A stretch of DNA of 64,000 nucleotides from DASQHW01 sp038238245 (GTDB taxonomy: Bacteria; Actinomycetota; Acidimicrobiia; IMCC26256; PALSA-610). Shown one piece after another: positions 36,346 to 44,201 of this stretch. The stretch covers positions 22,411 to 86,410 of the forward strand of contig JBBRXX010000018.1 of NCBI GenBank assembly GCA_038238245.1, written 5' to 3'. The translations under genes and the position numbers were made by a program. Under the pieces are notes generated by a model. It searched no databases and was not told the DNA's origin. It worked only from the letters and a program-made list of their open reading frames with translations. Within the stretch, counting starts at the first letter, position 1. The number at the start of each line of letters is the position of its first letter.

Positions 36346-37521
36346 TTACGGGCGAACGAGCGCGCGCAGCATCGGCTCGAGCTTCTGCTGGGTTTCGTCC
36401 CACTCGGCTTCGGGATCGGATCCGGTGACGATGCCGGCACCCGAGTGCAACAGCGCGCCGGCGCCATCGAGCGCGCCACACCGCAACGCGACGACGAACT
36501 CGCCGTCGCCGCGGGCGTCGACCCAGCCGCACGGTCCGGCGTAACTCCCGCGACCGATCGGTTCCAGGAGTCGGATCGCGTCGAGCGCAGCCGGGCGCGG
36601 CGTGCCGGCGACCGCGGGAGTGGGGTGCAGCGCGCGCACGAGGTCGACGGCAGACGCGCGCGCGTCCGCGCACCGGGCCGAGACCGACGTTGCCAGGTGG
36701 GTCACGTCGGCGAGCACGAGCGGGGTGGGGCCTTCGGCGCGCACTGCGCCGCACGTGGGGGTGAGCGCGCGCACCACCGCATCCACGACAACCGCGTGCT
36801 CGTGCGCGTCCTTGTGGGACGCGACGAGCCGGGCCGCGTCGGTCCCGGTGCCCGCGAGGGGTCGCGACAGCACGTCGTTCCCGCGCTTGCGCACGAGCAG
36901 CTCGGGGGTCGCACCGACGAAGCCGCCGGCCCCGTAGACCGTGCATCCCGGTTGGGTGCGACGGAGCTCGGCGAGCACCGCGCGCGGCTCGAACGGACGG
37001 TCGGCGTCGACGCGCACGGCGCGAGCCAGGACGACCTTCTCGAGCCGGCCGGCGTCGATCAGCGTGAGTGCGCGTTCGACGCTCTCACGCCACGCCTCGG
37101 CATTCGTGCACGCTTCGATACGGAATCGTGACGGGCGGCCTGCCGTGACGCGGAGCGGCAACGGCTCGTCGGCGTCGCCCACGACCGTGCACCAGCCGCG
37201 TCCGTCGGCGTCGCGTGCGGTGATCAGCGACGGCACGGTCAGACGGCCGCCGCCCGCGAACGGCAGTGCGCCGACCGCACGCGGTCCGGCCCACGCCGGC
37301 GCGTCACCGTCGCGGTCATGCGCGAGCGCGCGCAGGAAGGCGGGCGCATCGGCCGGAGTGACGGTTGCTGCGACGCCGTTCGTGACGAAGCCGGCATCGC
37401 GGTCGAGCCAGGCGAACCCGTCGTGACCCAGCCGGTCGAGCAGGTCGAAATCGGCGGGCAGGTCGAGCGGGCGCGTCCGTGCGACCAGACGCGACGAGGC
37501 GGACACCGTGACGTGGGTCAT
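36346..37521 (-). CDS. menF: Isochorismate synthase
   Basis: The 391-residue enzyme converts chorismate to isochorismate, the entry to menaquinone synthesis. Chorismate-binding motifs in order: AGRLEKVVLARAVRV, SRPLAGTGTDA, KDAHEHAVVVDAVVRAL, THLATSVSAR, LHPTPAVAGTPR, EPIGRGSYAGPCGWVD, and the C-terminal GAGIVTGSDPEAEWDE. The ATG overlaps the menG stop by ATGA, so merR-menG-menF are one transcript. Isochorismate could also feed siderophores, but the men neighbours make menaquinone far more likely. Confidence 0.94.
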   Translation of the reverse strand: MTHVTVSASSRLVARTRPLDLPADFDLLDRLGHDGFAWLDRDAGFVTNGVAATVTPADAPAFLRALAHDRDGDAPAWAGPRAVGALPFAGGGRLTVPSLITARDADGRGWCTVVGDADEPLPLRVTAGRPSRFRIEACTNAEAWRESVERALTLIDAGRLEKVVLARAVRVDADRPFEPRAVLAELRRTQPGCTVYGAGGFVGATPELLVRKRGNDVLSRPLAGTGTDAARLVASHKDAHEHAVVVDAVVRALTPTCGAVRAEGPTPLVLADVTHLATSVSARCADARASAVDLVRALHPTPAVAGTPRPAALDAIRLLEPIGRGSYAGPCGWVDARGDGEFVVALRCGALDGAGALLHSGAGIVTGSDPEAEWDETQQKLEPMLRALVRP

Positions 37522-38228
37522 GCGCGCGTTCCCGTGAAGAGCTGGGCGGCGCCGAACCCGAGCGTGCGGCGACTGACCTCCACGATCCCTGCGCCGGCGA
37601 GCATGTCGCACATGGAAGGAACCGTTGGCAGGTACGCGGTCGAGGCCGGGAGATACCGGTAGGCATCCCGATCGGAGACGAGGCCGCCGACGAAGGGCAC
37701 GACCCGGCGGAACCATGCGCCGTGCACCGCACGCGCCGCGCGGCTCTCGGGTTCCGCGACGTCGAGGAGCGCCAGCCGGCCGCCCGGCCGCAGCACTCGC
37801 GCGCACTCCGCGAACGTGGGCGGGAGCGCCGAGAAGTTGCGGAGCGCGAAACCGCACGTCAGCCCGTCCAACGCGCCTGTCGGGAACGGCATGCGCAGCG
37901 CGTCGGCGCGCACGAGCGGGGCGTCGGTGTGTGCGGCGTGCAACATGCCGAGTGAGAAGTCCACGCCCACCGGACGGAGCTGCGCCGCGGCCAGGGTCCG
38001 GCAGAGATCGCCCGTGCCGCATGCGAGGTCGAGCACGCGCGCGCCGGCGGGCAGTGCGAGCGCGTCGACGGCGACGCGGCGCCAACGCACGTCCATCCGG
38101 AAGGTCAGGGCCCGGTTGAGGAGGTCGTATCGAGGCGCGATGCGATCGAACATCGCTTCGACGACGCGGGGCTTGTCCTCGTCGGCGGGAAGGATCGTCG
38201 TCACGGCCGACCGGCTCACGTCGTCCAT
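37518..38228 (-). CDS. menG: Demethylmenaquinone methyltransferase
   Basis: The 236-residue UbiE/MenG enzyme performs the final C-methylation. It has VEAMFDRIAPRYDLLNRALT, the SAM motif VLDLACGTGDLCR, and GALDGLTCGFALRNFSALPP followed by ARVLRPGGRLALLDVAEPE, all standard for UbiE. The ATG at 38228 lies 13 bases inside merR; a GTG at 38219 overlapping the merR stop as GTGA is an equally plausible start. Its own stop overlaps menF. Confidence 0.93.
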   Translation of the reverse strand: MDDVSRSAVTTILPADEDKPRVVEAMFDRIAPRYDLLNRALTFRMDVRWRRVAVDALALPAGARVLDLACGTGDLCRTLAAAQLRPVGVDFSLGMLHAAHTDAPLVRADALRMPFPTGALDGLTCGFALRNFSALPPTFAECARVLRPGGRLALLDVAEPESRAARAVHGAWFRRVVPFVGGLVSDRDAYRYLPASTAYLPTVPSMCDMLAGAGIVEVSRRTLGFGAAQLFTGTRA

Positions 38229-38995
38229 CCCGATTCGAGGCGGCGAGCAGCCTCGGCGTTCACCGCGGCGAGCTCCGTTTCCTCGCCGACGGACTCCAGA
38301 TGCTCCTGCGCGACCTCGAGCAGCACCCGCTGGAAGTGGTGCGCGACGAGCGTGGTCACCGCGGGAAGCAACGTGCGGAACGCCTCGACGAGCCGCTCCG
38401 CCTTCTCGTCGTCGGGAAGGTCCGAGGCGCGCAGCGGTGTGCGCACGTAGCGATCGAACAATGCGACCGCAGCTTCGGCGATGTCGCGCGTCATGTCGTG
38501 GTGGTCGTGCGCGAGGGTCAAGAGGTCGGGGAGCGGCAGCCCCTGCTCGAGCAACCGAAGGCCCTGCTGGACGACGCCGACGTCGGCGCTCGTATAGCGC
38601 GCCTCGCCGTCGTGCACGCGAGGCACGAGCAGGTGTTCCCGGGCGACGGCTTCGAGCAGCGCGTGAGGTACGCCCGAGCGTTCCGCGAGCTCGCCGAGCG
38701 TCAAGAACTCTTCCGGCCCGGCCGCGTCGGCCGCGGCAACGGCGGCGGCGAGGGGCACGTCGGTTTCGTCGAGCTGGCCGTCCAGCATGCGACCGATAAG
38801 TGCGAGTGTGAGCCCGCGCCCGCGCAGCTCCCGGATGCGTTGCAGCCGCTCGAGGTGGTCGCCGCCGTACCACGCGATCCGTCCCTCGCGCGCCGGCGGA
38901 GGCAGCAACCGGCGCTTCTGGTAGAAGCGGATCGTGTCGACCGAGGTCTCGGCCCGCCGGGCGAGATCCTCGACGCGGAGACGGTCGGACGTCAC
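38216..38995 (-). CDS. MerR-family transcriptional regulator, first gene of the menG-menF operon
   Basis: The 259-residue protein has a MerR winged helix at the N terminus (LRVEDLARRAETSVDTIRFY, then the QKRRLLPPPAREGRIAWYGG wing and GLTLALIGRMLDG dimerisation helix). The long C-terminal region is helical and lacks the cysteines of metal-sensing MerR proteins; it ends with HHFQRVLLEVAQEHLESVGE. It is the promoter-proximal gene of an overlapping operon with menG and menF. The GTG start has TAGAAT 7 bases upstream. That -10 overlaps a palindrome repeated exactly between menE and menB. I infer an autoregulated controller of menaquinone synthesis; the ligand is unknown. Confidence 0.87.
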   Translation of the reverse strand: MTSDRLRVEDLARRAETSVDTIRFYQKRRLLPPPAREGRIAWYGGDHLERLQRIRELRGRGLTLALIGRMLDGQLDETDVPLAAAVAAADAAGPEEFLTLGELAERSGVPHALLEAVAREHLLVPRVHDGEARYTSADVGVVQQGLRLLEQGLPLPDLLTLAHDHHDMTRDIAEAAVALFDRYVRTPLRASDLPDDEKAERLVEAFRTLLPAVTTLVAHHFQRVLLEVAQEHLESVGEETELAAVNAEAARRLESGWTT

Positions 38996-39002
38996 GAGTC
39001 AG

Positions 39003-39028
39003 ATTCTAGGAGTGATCGCTCCCAGAAT
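39003..39028. promoter_or_regulatory. merR promoter and palindromic operator
   Basis: A 26-base near-perfect dyad: ATTCT-A-GGAG-T-GATC-G-CTCC-C-AGAAT. On the minus strand its end is the -10 TAGAAT (39008-39003), 7 bases before the merR GTG. ATGACG at 39034-39029 could be a -35 with a 20-base spacer, the stretched spacing typical of MerR-controlled promoters. Confidence 0.75.
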
Positions 39029-39040
39029 CGTCATCCGGCC

Positions 39041-39808
39041 CTACGTGCTGCGCCAGACCGGCGGGCGCTTCTCGGCGAAGGCGGTCGCCCCCTCGATCGC
39101 GTCGCCGCTCTCGAAGACCGGCATCATCAGCTCGAGGGTCCGGGCCCACCCTTCGGCCTCGCTCAGCTCCGCGGCCTCACGCACCAGGCGCCGGGAGTTG
39201 CGCACGGCGATCGGCGAGTTCTCGCCGATCCGGTTGGCGAGGCCGATCGCCTCGTCGAGCAGCCGCGCGCCAGGGACGACCCGGTTGACCAGACCGAGTT
39301 GGAGCGCCCGGTCGGCGTCGATCGGATCGCCCGTCATCGCGAGCTCGAGCGCGATGGCGAGCGGCACGCGTTTCGGCAGGCGGATGAGCCCGCCGGCCGC
39401 GGCCATCAGCCCGCGCTTCACCTCGGGGATCCCGAAGCGGGCGGTCTCGGCTGCGACGACGAGGTCGCACGAGAGCACGATCTCGAAGCCGCCCGCGAGG
39501 GCCGGCCCGTTCACCGCCGCGATGATCGGCTTCGGAAAGTCGCGCGTCACGATGCCGGCGAAGCCGCCTTTGCCGCGCGCGATGTCGTTCGCCTTCCCTG
39601 CGGCGACGACCTTCAGGTCGGCGCCGGCGGAGAACACTTCACCGCGCCCGGTCACGGCGACCGCGCGCAGCTCGGCATCGGACTCGATCTCGTCGAGCAC
39701 CGCCGCCATCGCCTGGCTCACCTCCGGGCTGACGGCGTTGCGTGCCTCCGGTCGGTTCAACGTCACGAGCGCGACGTGCGCACGCCGTTCGAGCTCTACC
39801 ACGGTCAT
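39041..39808 (-). CDS. Enoyl-CoA hydratase/isomerase family protein
   Basis: The 255-residue crotonase-fold protein has TLNRPEARNAVSPEV, the oxyanion segment EVFSAGADLKVVAAGKAN, and AAVNGPALAGGFEIVLSCDL. It ends FAEKRPPVWRST. It is the third gene of a minus-strand overlap group: its ATG overlaps the MFS stop as ATGA. It probably hydrates or isomerises an enoyl-CoA; chain-length or ring preference cannot be told. Its stop codon is only 13 bases from the merR operator. Confidence 0.88.
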   Translation of the reverse strand: MTVVELERRAHVALVTLNRPEARNAVSPEVSQAMAAVLDEIESDAELRAVAVTGRGEVFSAGADLKVVAAGKANDIARGKGGFAGIVTRDFPKPIIAAVNGPALAGGFEIVLSCDLVVAAETARFGIPEVKRGLMAAAGGLIRLPKRVPLAIALELAMTGDPIDADRALQLGLVNRVVPGARLLDEAIGLANRIGENSPIAVRNSRRLVREAAELSEAEGWARTLELMMPVFESGDAIEGATAFAEKRPPVWRST

Positions 39809-41079
39809 GCCGCGGACCCTATCGCCACCGGCTCGTCGATTGCCTTGGTGATCCCGGGGCGAAACGCGCGGACGACCAGGAGGACTGCGCCGAGCGCCAC
39901 TGCCGCGCCGAACGTCGTCGCGCGCAGGCCGACGTGATCGGCGATCTTGCCCTGGAGGACGGCGCCGAGCGGGTAGAACGCGCCGAGGATCACCGTAAAG
40001 ACGGAGACGACGCGACCTCGGATGTTGGCGGGCGCGCGGAGTTGCGCGATCGACGTGAACGTCGAGAGCGCGCCGAGGTAGAAGGCCCCGACCACCAGCA
40101 ACGCAAGCGCGGAAGTCGCGACGTTCGGCGCGTACGCGTAGGCGGCGAGCGCGAACGGGAGCGTGCCCATCGTCGTGAGCATCACCCGGCGGGGGCCGAG
40201 TCGATGCATCAGGCTGCCGAGCGAGAGCGCCATCGCCACCGCGCCGATCCCCTGCGCGGTGACCAGGACGGAGGTGCCGCTTCCGTTGTCGTGCAACACC
40301 TTCACCGCCATCGCCGCGACCAGCGCGATGAACGGTGCGGCCAGGAACGTGTTCACGCACATCGCCGCCGCGGTGATCCGCAACCCGGGCTCGCGCCGCA
40401 CGAAGCGGAAGCCCTCGCGGATGGAGTGCCACAACCGGTCGCCGGCCGCGCGGGATGCCGGCGGTGGCAGGGTGAGCGTGAGGAGGACCGCAACCACCGC
40501 GAAGAAGCTGATCGCGTTCACGATCTCGGCGGCCGCGAACCGGTCGGCGCCGATCACGACGCTCGCGAGCACCGGTCCGACCACACGGCCGAGGTTGTAT
40601 TGCGCCGAGGACAACGCGATGGCTCCCGGGAGCTCCTCCGTGGGGACGAGGTCGGGGAGCATCGACTGGAACGCGGGAAAGCCGAGCGCCGCACAAATGC
40701 CGTTCCCGAGCGCGATGAGCGTGACGACGGGCGCCGACGGATGCCCGATCGTGAAGAGCAGCGCGAGCAGCGCCGCGAGCACGGTCTGCACGAGCGTCGT
40801 CGCGAGCAGGAGCCATTTGCGCGGCAACCGGTCGGCGAGTGCCCCGCCGAGCGGGCCGAAGATCGCGATCGGCAGGAATGCGGCCGCGGCAACGGTGCCG
40901 GTCCACGCCGCCTCACCCGTGTGCTTGGTCACGTAGATCCCGAGCGCGATGGACTCCATCCACGTGCCGATGTTCGACAGGAACGCGCCGGTCCACAGGC
41001 GCGCGTACGGGCCGTGGCGGAACGGCGCAAGCGCGCCGGGTCGTCGCCGGATCGCGGGTTCGGCTAGCGGTTCGACCAC
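39805..41079 (-). CDS. MFS transporter (enterobactin-exporter-like)
   Basis: The 424-residue protein has twelve or so hydrophobic segments and the MFS loop signature GGALADRLPRKW (about residues 60-71). The N-terminal RLWTGAFLSNIGTWMESIAL pattern matches the MFS_3 group, which includes EntS-type exporters. The GTG at 41079 overlaps the upstream hydratase gene by 16 bases, which supports this start over the longer open frame. Sandwiched between two enoyl-CoA hydratases, it may export a lipid-like or acid compound. Confidence 0.85.
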   Translation of the reverse strand: MVEPLAEPAIRRRPGALAPFRHGPYARLWTGAFLSNIGTWMESIALGIYVTKHTGEAAWTGTVAAAAFLPIAIFGPLGGALADRLPRKWLLLATTLVQTVLAALLALLFTIGHPSAPVVTLIALGNGICAALGFPAFQSMLPDLVPTEELPGAIALSSAQYNLGRVVGPVLASVVIGADRFAAAEIVNAISFFAVVAVLLTLTLPPPASRAAGDRLWHSIREGFRFVRREPGLRITAAAMCVNTFLAAPFIALVAAMAVKVLHDNGSGTSVLVTAQGIGAVAMALSLGSLMHRLGPRRVMLTTMGTLPFALAAYAYAPNVATSALALLVVGAFYLGALSTFTSIAQLRAPANIRGRVVSVFTVILGAFYPLGAVLQGKIADHVGLRATTFGAAVALGAVLLVVRAFRPGITKAIDEPVAIGSAA

Positions 41080-41843
41080 TTCGGTGCGCGCTTCTCGAGG
41101 AACGCGCGCATGCCTTCGTGCGCGTCGTCGGCCTGCGCGTTGTCGACCATGACCGGGCATGCGACTGCGTACGCGGCATCCTCGGGGAGCTGGTCCTGCG
41201 CGTAGAACGCACGTTTCCCGAGTGCCAGCACGTACCCGCTGGCCTCGGCGATGCGACCGGCGAGCCCGAGCACCTCGTCGTCGAGCCGATCGGCGGGGAC
41301 GACACGGTTCACGAGACCCCATTCGAGCGCGGTACGCGCATCGATCATCTCGCCGGTGAGAAGCATCTCCAACGCGCGCTTGCGCCCGATCGATCGGGCG
41401 ACGGGCACCATCGGTGTCGAGCAGAACAGCCCGATGTTGACGCCCGGCGTTGCGAAGCGTGTGTCCTCAGCCGCCACCGCGAGATCGCACGCGGCGACGA
41501 GCTGACATCCCGCGGCGGTCGCGATCCCGTGGACCTTCGCGATGACCGGTTGGGGGAGCTCGTGCACGCGCGTCATCATGCGCACGCACGTCGAGAACAG
41601 TTCCTCGTAGAACGCCGCGTCGCGGCTCGCGGTCATCTCCGCCAGATCGTGGCCGGCCGAGAACGCGGGTCCGTTGCCTTCGACGACGACGACCCGAGCG
41701 TTGGAGTCGGCGGCGACATCGGCGAGGGTGTCGATGACGTCTTGCATGAGTGCAAGCGACAGCGCATTGCGGCGGTCGGGACGGTCGAGCACGATCCGGG
41801 CGATCGGTCCTTCGCGATGCAGTTGCACGTGTGCACGACCCAC
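41064..41843 (-). CDS. Enoyl-CoA hydratase/isomerase family protein
   Basis: The 259-residue protein has LDRPDRRNALSLALMQDVID, the NGPAFSAGHDLAEM oxyanion segment (about residues 57-70) and IATAAGCQLVAACDLAVAAE. It ends AFLEKRAPKWSNR, typical for ECH-domain-containing mitochondrial-like proteins. It leads the ECH-MFS-ECH operon. The GTG start has TACGAT exactly 7 bases upstream and no ribosome site. Confidence 0.88.
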   Translation of the reverse strand: MGRAHVQLHREGPIARIVLDRPDRRNALSLALMQDVIDTLADVAADSNARVVVVEGNGPAFSAGHDLAEMTASRDAAFYEELFSTCVRMMTRVHELPQPVIAKVHGIATAAGCQLVAACDLAVAAEDTRFATPGVNIGLFCSTPMVPVARSIGRKRALEMLLTGEMIDARTALEWGLVNRVVPADRLDDEVLGLAGRIAEASGYVLALGKRAFYAQDQLPEDAAYAVACPVMVDNAQADDAHEGMRAFLEKRAPKWSNR

Positions 41844-41850
41844 GCGCCCG

Positions 41851-41856
41851 ATCGTA
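41851..41856 (-). promoter_or_regulatory. -10 element of the ECH-MFS-ECH operon (leaderless)
   Basis: Minus-strand TACGAT, ending 7 bases before the GTG at 41843. Confidence 0.55.
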
Positions 41857-41903
41857 GGCCGATCAACGCTCCTGGTCGTCCGGATGTCCGCGCGTCGGAG
41901 GCG

Positions 41904-42503
41904 TCAGTCGAGGCTGAACGGCGGGTAGACGTCGGTGAGCAGGCAGAAATACGCCTGGACGCGCAGCGACCACCGGCCGACGCCGAGCAGGAAGTCGCGC
42001 ATGCCCTCGGGCCACTTGCCCGTGAACAGCACCGCGAAGAATGCGATGAGCAATACGACGACAGCCGCGATGAAGAGGAAGAAGAGCGCGATGAAGTGAG
42101 GGATCACGAGGAAGATCCGGAACCCCACGGTGACCCGATTGCGGTTCTCCAACTCGGGTTGGAAGTCGACGCGCAGGCGCGGCACATCGCCGGGGTCCGA
42201 CGGCGTCGTCGCGAACGCGAACGGCGGGTACTCCTCGACCAGGAAGGCCGCGTAGAACGATGCGCGCATGTTGTAGCGGAGGTACAGCGCCTGGAGGTTT
42301 GCCAGTCCGGCGGGCAGCTTGCCGGTGAAGAGAATCACGAACCACGAGATGATCGCGACGGCCTCCGACACGATCCGGAAGCCGTACAAGATCGCGAAGT
42401 GTGGGATCGCAAGCAACCATTGCACGAGTGGTCGCCAGTTGGCGATCTTCTCGGGCGGGTCGAGCGTGAATCCGGCCGGATACGAAGTGTTCATCGGTTG
42501 CAT
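41904..42503 (-). CDS. DUF4389-type membrane protein
   Basis: The 199-residue protein has two related halves, each with a long hydrophobic hairpin: RPLVQWLLAIPHFAILYGF and VTVGFRIFLVIPHFIALFFL, and each followed by a LFTGK motif (ILFTGKLPAGLANLQ, VLFTGKWPEGMRDFLL). This internal duplication and YPPF repeats fit DUF4389. The ATG at 42503 has GGGAGG upstream. No function is known for the family. Confidence 0.8.
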   Translation of the reverse strand: MQPMNTSYPAGFTLDPPEKIANWRPLVQWLLAIPHFAILYGFRIVSEAVAIISWFVILFTGKLPAGLANLQALYLRYNMRASFYAAFLVEEYPPFAFATTPSDPGDVPRLRVDFQPELENRNRVTVGFRIFLVIPHFIALFFLFIAAVVVLLIAFFAVLFTGKWPEGMRDFLLGVGRWSLRVQAYFCLLTDVYPPFSLD

Positions 42504-42665
42504 CGGAACCTCCCGCGCGCCGCGCGCTCCGTACGTCACACGAAGCTACTGCGCACACGAGATGAGCGTCGGTGATGTCCTCGTCGAGCTGATCGCGAGT
42601 GGTGACCCGCTCACCGTGTGCACCGCATCGCCATTTGTACGCCGCAAGCGCTGCCTGTCAGCACA

Positions 42666-44135
42666 TCAACGCACGCCGCCGTCCGGCTGCGCAACGTGCC
42701 CCGACGTCGAGGCGAGCCACATTGCTTCCGCCCGGCCCAGCGGTGTCGACGGCGGCCCGTCGACGAACGGCCAGATCTCCTCCGCGATGCGGCGCCAGTT
42801 CGCACGCGCGTGCAAGCGGCCGAGCACGGCGTGCAAACCGAGGTTGATCCGCTGCGTGATCGCGAACGCGGGAGGCACGTTCGCCGCCTTCGCCACGTGT
42901 GCATACGGGCTGGACGCGTCGAACATCCGGCGGACGGTCTCGGACGCATATTCGGGTGTGAACGCGACCTCCTCGTCCTCCAGCACGAACTCGTAGAAGT
43001 GGCCGAAATACTCGCGCACGTCGTCGTTCGACAGATCGGACGGCCGCAGGACGTCGTGCGCTTCGAGCACCCGCCTGAAGTGCGGGATGTCGTGATCGAT
43101 CACCATCGCCTGGATGAGCTCGGCGAACATCGTCACCTCATCGTTGGTAAAGCGCTTCACCAAGCCGAAGTCCAGAAACGTGACCCGTCCGTCGCCGTGA
43201 AAGAGGTAGTTGCCCGGATGGGGATCGCCGTTGAAGGCGTGGATGCGATAGATGCCGCGGAACACGAAGCGGAAGATGGATTCCGCGGCGGCGTCACGCT
43301 GCTCCTGGGGCCATGTCTCCACTTCCGCGAACCGTGCACCGGTCGCGAGCTCGGTGGTCAGAATGCGCTTGCTCGACAGCGCGTCGAGGACCGTGGGAAC
43401 ACGTATGAACGGGTGACGCGCGTAATAGTCGGCGAATAGTCGCTGGTTCCCAGCCTCGATGTCGTAGTCGAGCTCCTCGACGATGCGCGTTCGCAGCTCG
43501 GCGATCAACGGCTTGGGATCGAGTCCGGGGAACATCACGCCCATTGCCCGGAACAAGAGGTCGGTGTTGACGAGGTCGGCGCGGATCGCCGCGTCGACAC
43601 CGGGATACTGCACCTTCACCGCGACCGCGACGCCCGAGTGGGTGACCGCACGATGCACCTGTCCGATGGATGCGGCTGCGATCGGCACGGGATCCCACTG
43701 CGCGAACACACGGTCGGGTGCATCGCCGAGCTCGCGACGCACCACCGCCGCGCACAGCTCGGGCGCCATCGGCGGAGCGTCCTGCTGCAACGTCGCGAGC
43801 GCCTCGCGCATCGGCGCGGGCAGGCCGTCGTCCAGGTAGCTCACCATCTGACCGAGCTTCATCAGCGCGCCCTTCATCTCGCCGAGCGCATCCGCGACGT
43901 CCGATGCCGTACGCATCTGATGCGCGGCGTCGAGCGCCGCGCGCCGTTCCGCCGGCGCACTCGCCATCCGGACGCGATGCACGACGTGGCGCGCGCCGGC
44001 GCGCGTCCCGACGGCTGCGAGCCGGGCATTGCGGACCGCGACCGAGGTCGCCACGAAGGAGCGACGCCGCCGACCGACGACGAACGCGGCCAGGACCAGC
44101 GCGCCGGTCGCACCAATGGTCACCACACGGCGCAT
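42666..44135 (-). CDS. ABC1/UbiB-family atypical kinase
   Basis: The 489-residue protein belongs to the ABC1/UbiB family, whose members support quinone metabolism. It starts with a hydrophobic anchor (VVTIGATGALVLAAFVV), then the family KxGQ-type motif LMKLGQMVSYLDDGLP, the lysine motif VAVKVQYPGVD, and the catalytic/metal segment FNGDPHPGNYLFHGDGRVTF followed by LDFGLVK. A menaquinone-related role would fit the organism, but the men genes are 4 kb away. TACCGT lies 6 bases before the ATG. Confidence 0.9.
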   Translation of the reverse strand: MRRVVTIGATGALVLAAFVVGRRRRSFVATSVAVRNARLAAVGTRAGARHVVHRVRMASAPAERRAALDAAHQMRTASDVADALGEMKGALMKLGQMVSYLDDGLPAPMREALATLQQDAPPMAPELCAAVVRRELGDAPDRVFAQWDPVPIAAASIGQVHRAVTHSGVAVAVKVQYPGVDAAIRADLVNTDLLFRAMGVMFPGLDPKPLIAELRTRIVEELDYDIEAGNQRLFADYYARHPFIRVPTVLDALSSKRILTTELATGARFAEVETWPQEQRDAAAESIFRFVFRGIYRIHAFNGDPHPGNYLFHGDGRVTFLDFGLVKRFTNDEVTMFAELIQAMVIDHDIPHFRRVLEAHDVLRPSDLSNDDVREYFGHFYEFVLEDEEVAFTPEYASETVRRMFDASSPYAHVAKAANVPPAFAITQRINLGLHAVLGRLHARANWRRIAEEIWPFVDGPPSTPLGRAEAMWLASTSGHVAQPDGGVR

Positions 44136-44141
44136 GTGGCG

Positions 44142-44147
44142 ACGGTA
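44142..44147 (-). promoter_or_regulatory. -10 element of the UbiB-like gene (leaderless)
   Basis: Minus-strand TACCGT, 6 bases before the ATG at 44135. Confidence 0.5.
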
Positions 44148-44160
44148 GCCGGGCGGTCAG

Positions 44161-44183
44161 TACACTTGACCGACCGGTCAAGT
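44161..44183 (+). promoter_or_regulatory. TetR-type operator over the promoter of the second acyl-CoA dehydrogenase
   Basis: ACTTGACC-GACC-GGTCAAGT (44164-44183) is a 20-base near-palindrome. It overlaps a likely -10 TACACT (44161-44166). The core ACCGACCGGTC is shared with the tetR operator at 59971-59984. Confidence 0.65.
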
Positions 44184-44201
44184 GCGCCGAGGAGCCGCGT
44201 G

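Noticed and set aside
29477..38995. menC (o-succinylbenzoate synthase) within the menaquinone locus
   Set aside because: I checked each gene here and none has the enolase-superfamily motifs. The PLP enzyme at 27292 and the glycosyltransferase at 34909 are not candidates. menC must be elsewhere or replaced.
42562..42996. Plus-strand open frame starting MSVGDVLVEL between DUF4389 and UbiB-like genes
   Set aside because: It mostly runs antisense to the UbiB-like kinase and has no family resemblance; its openness follows from GC-rich codon use.
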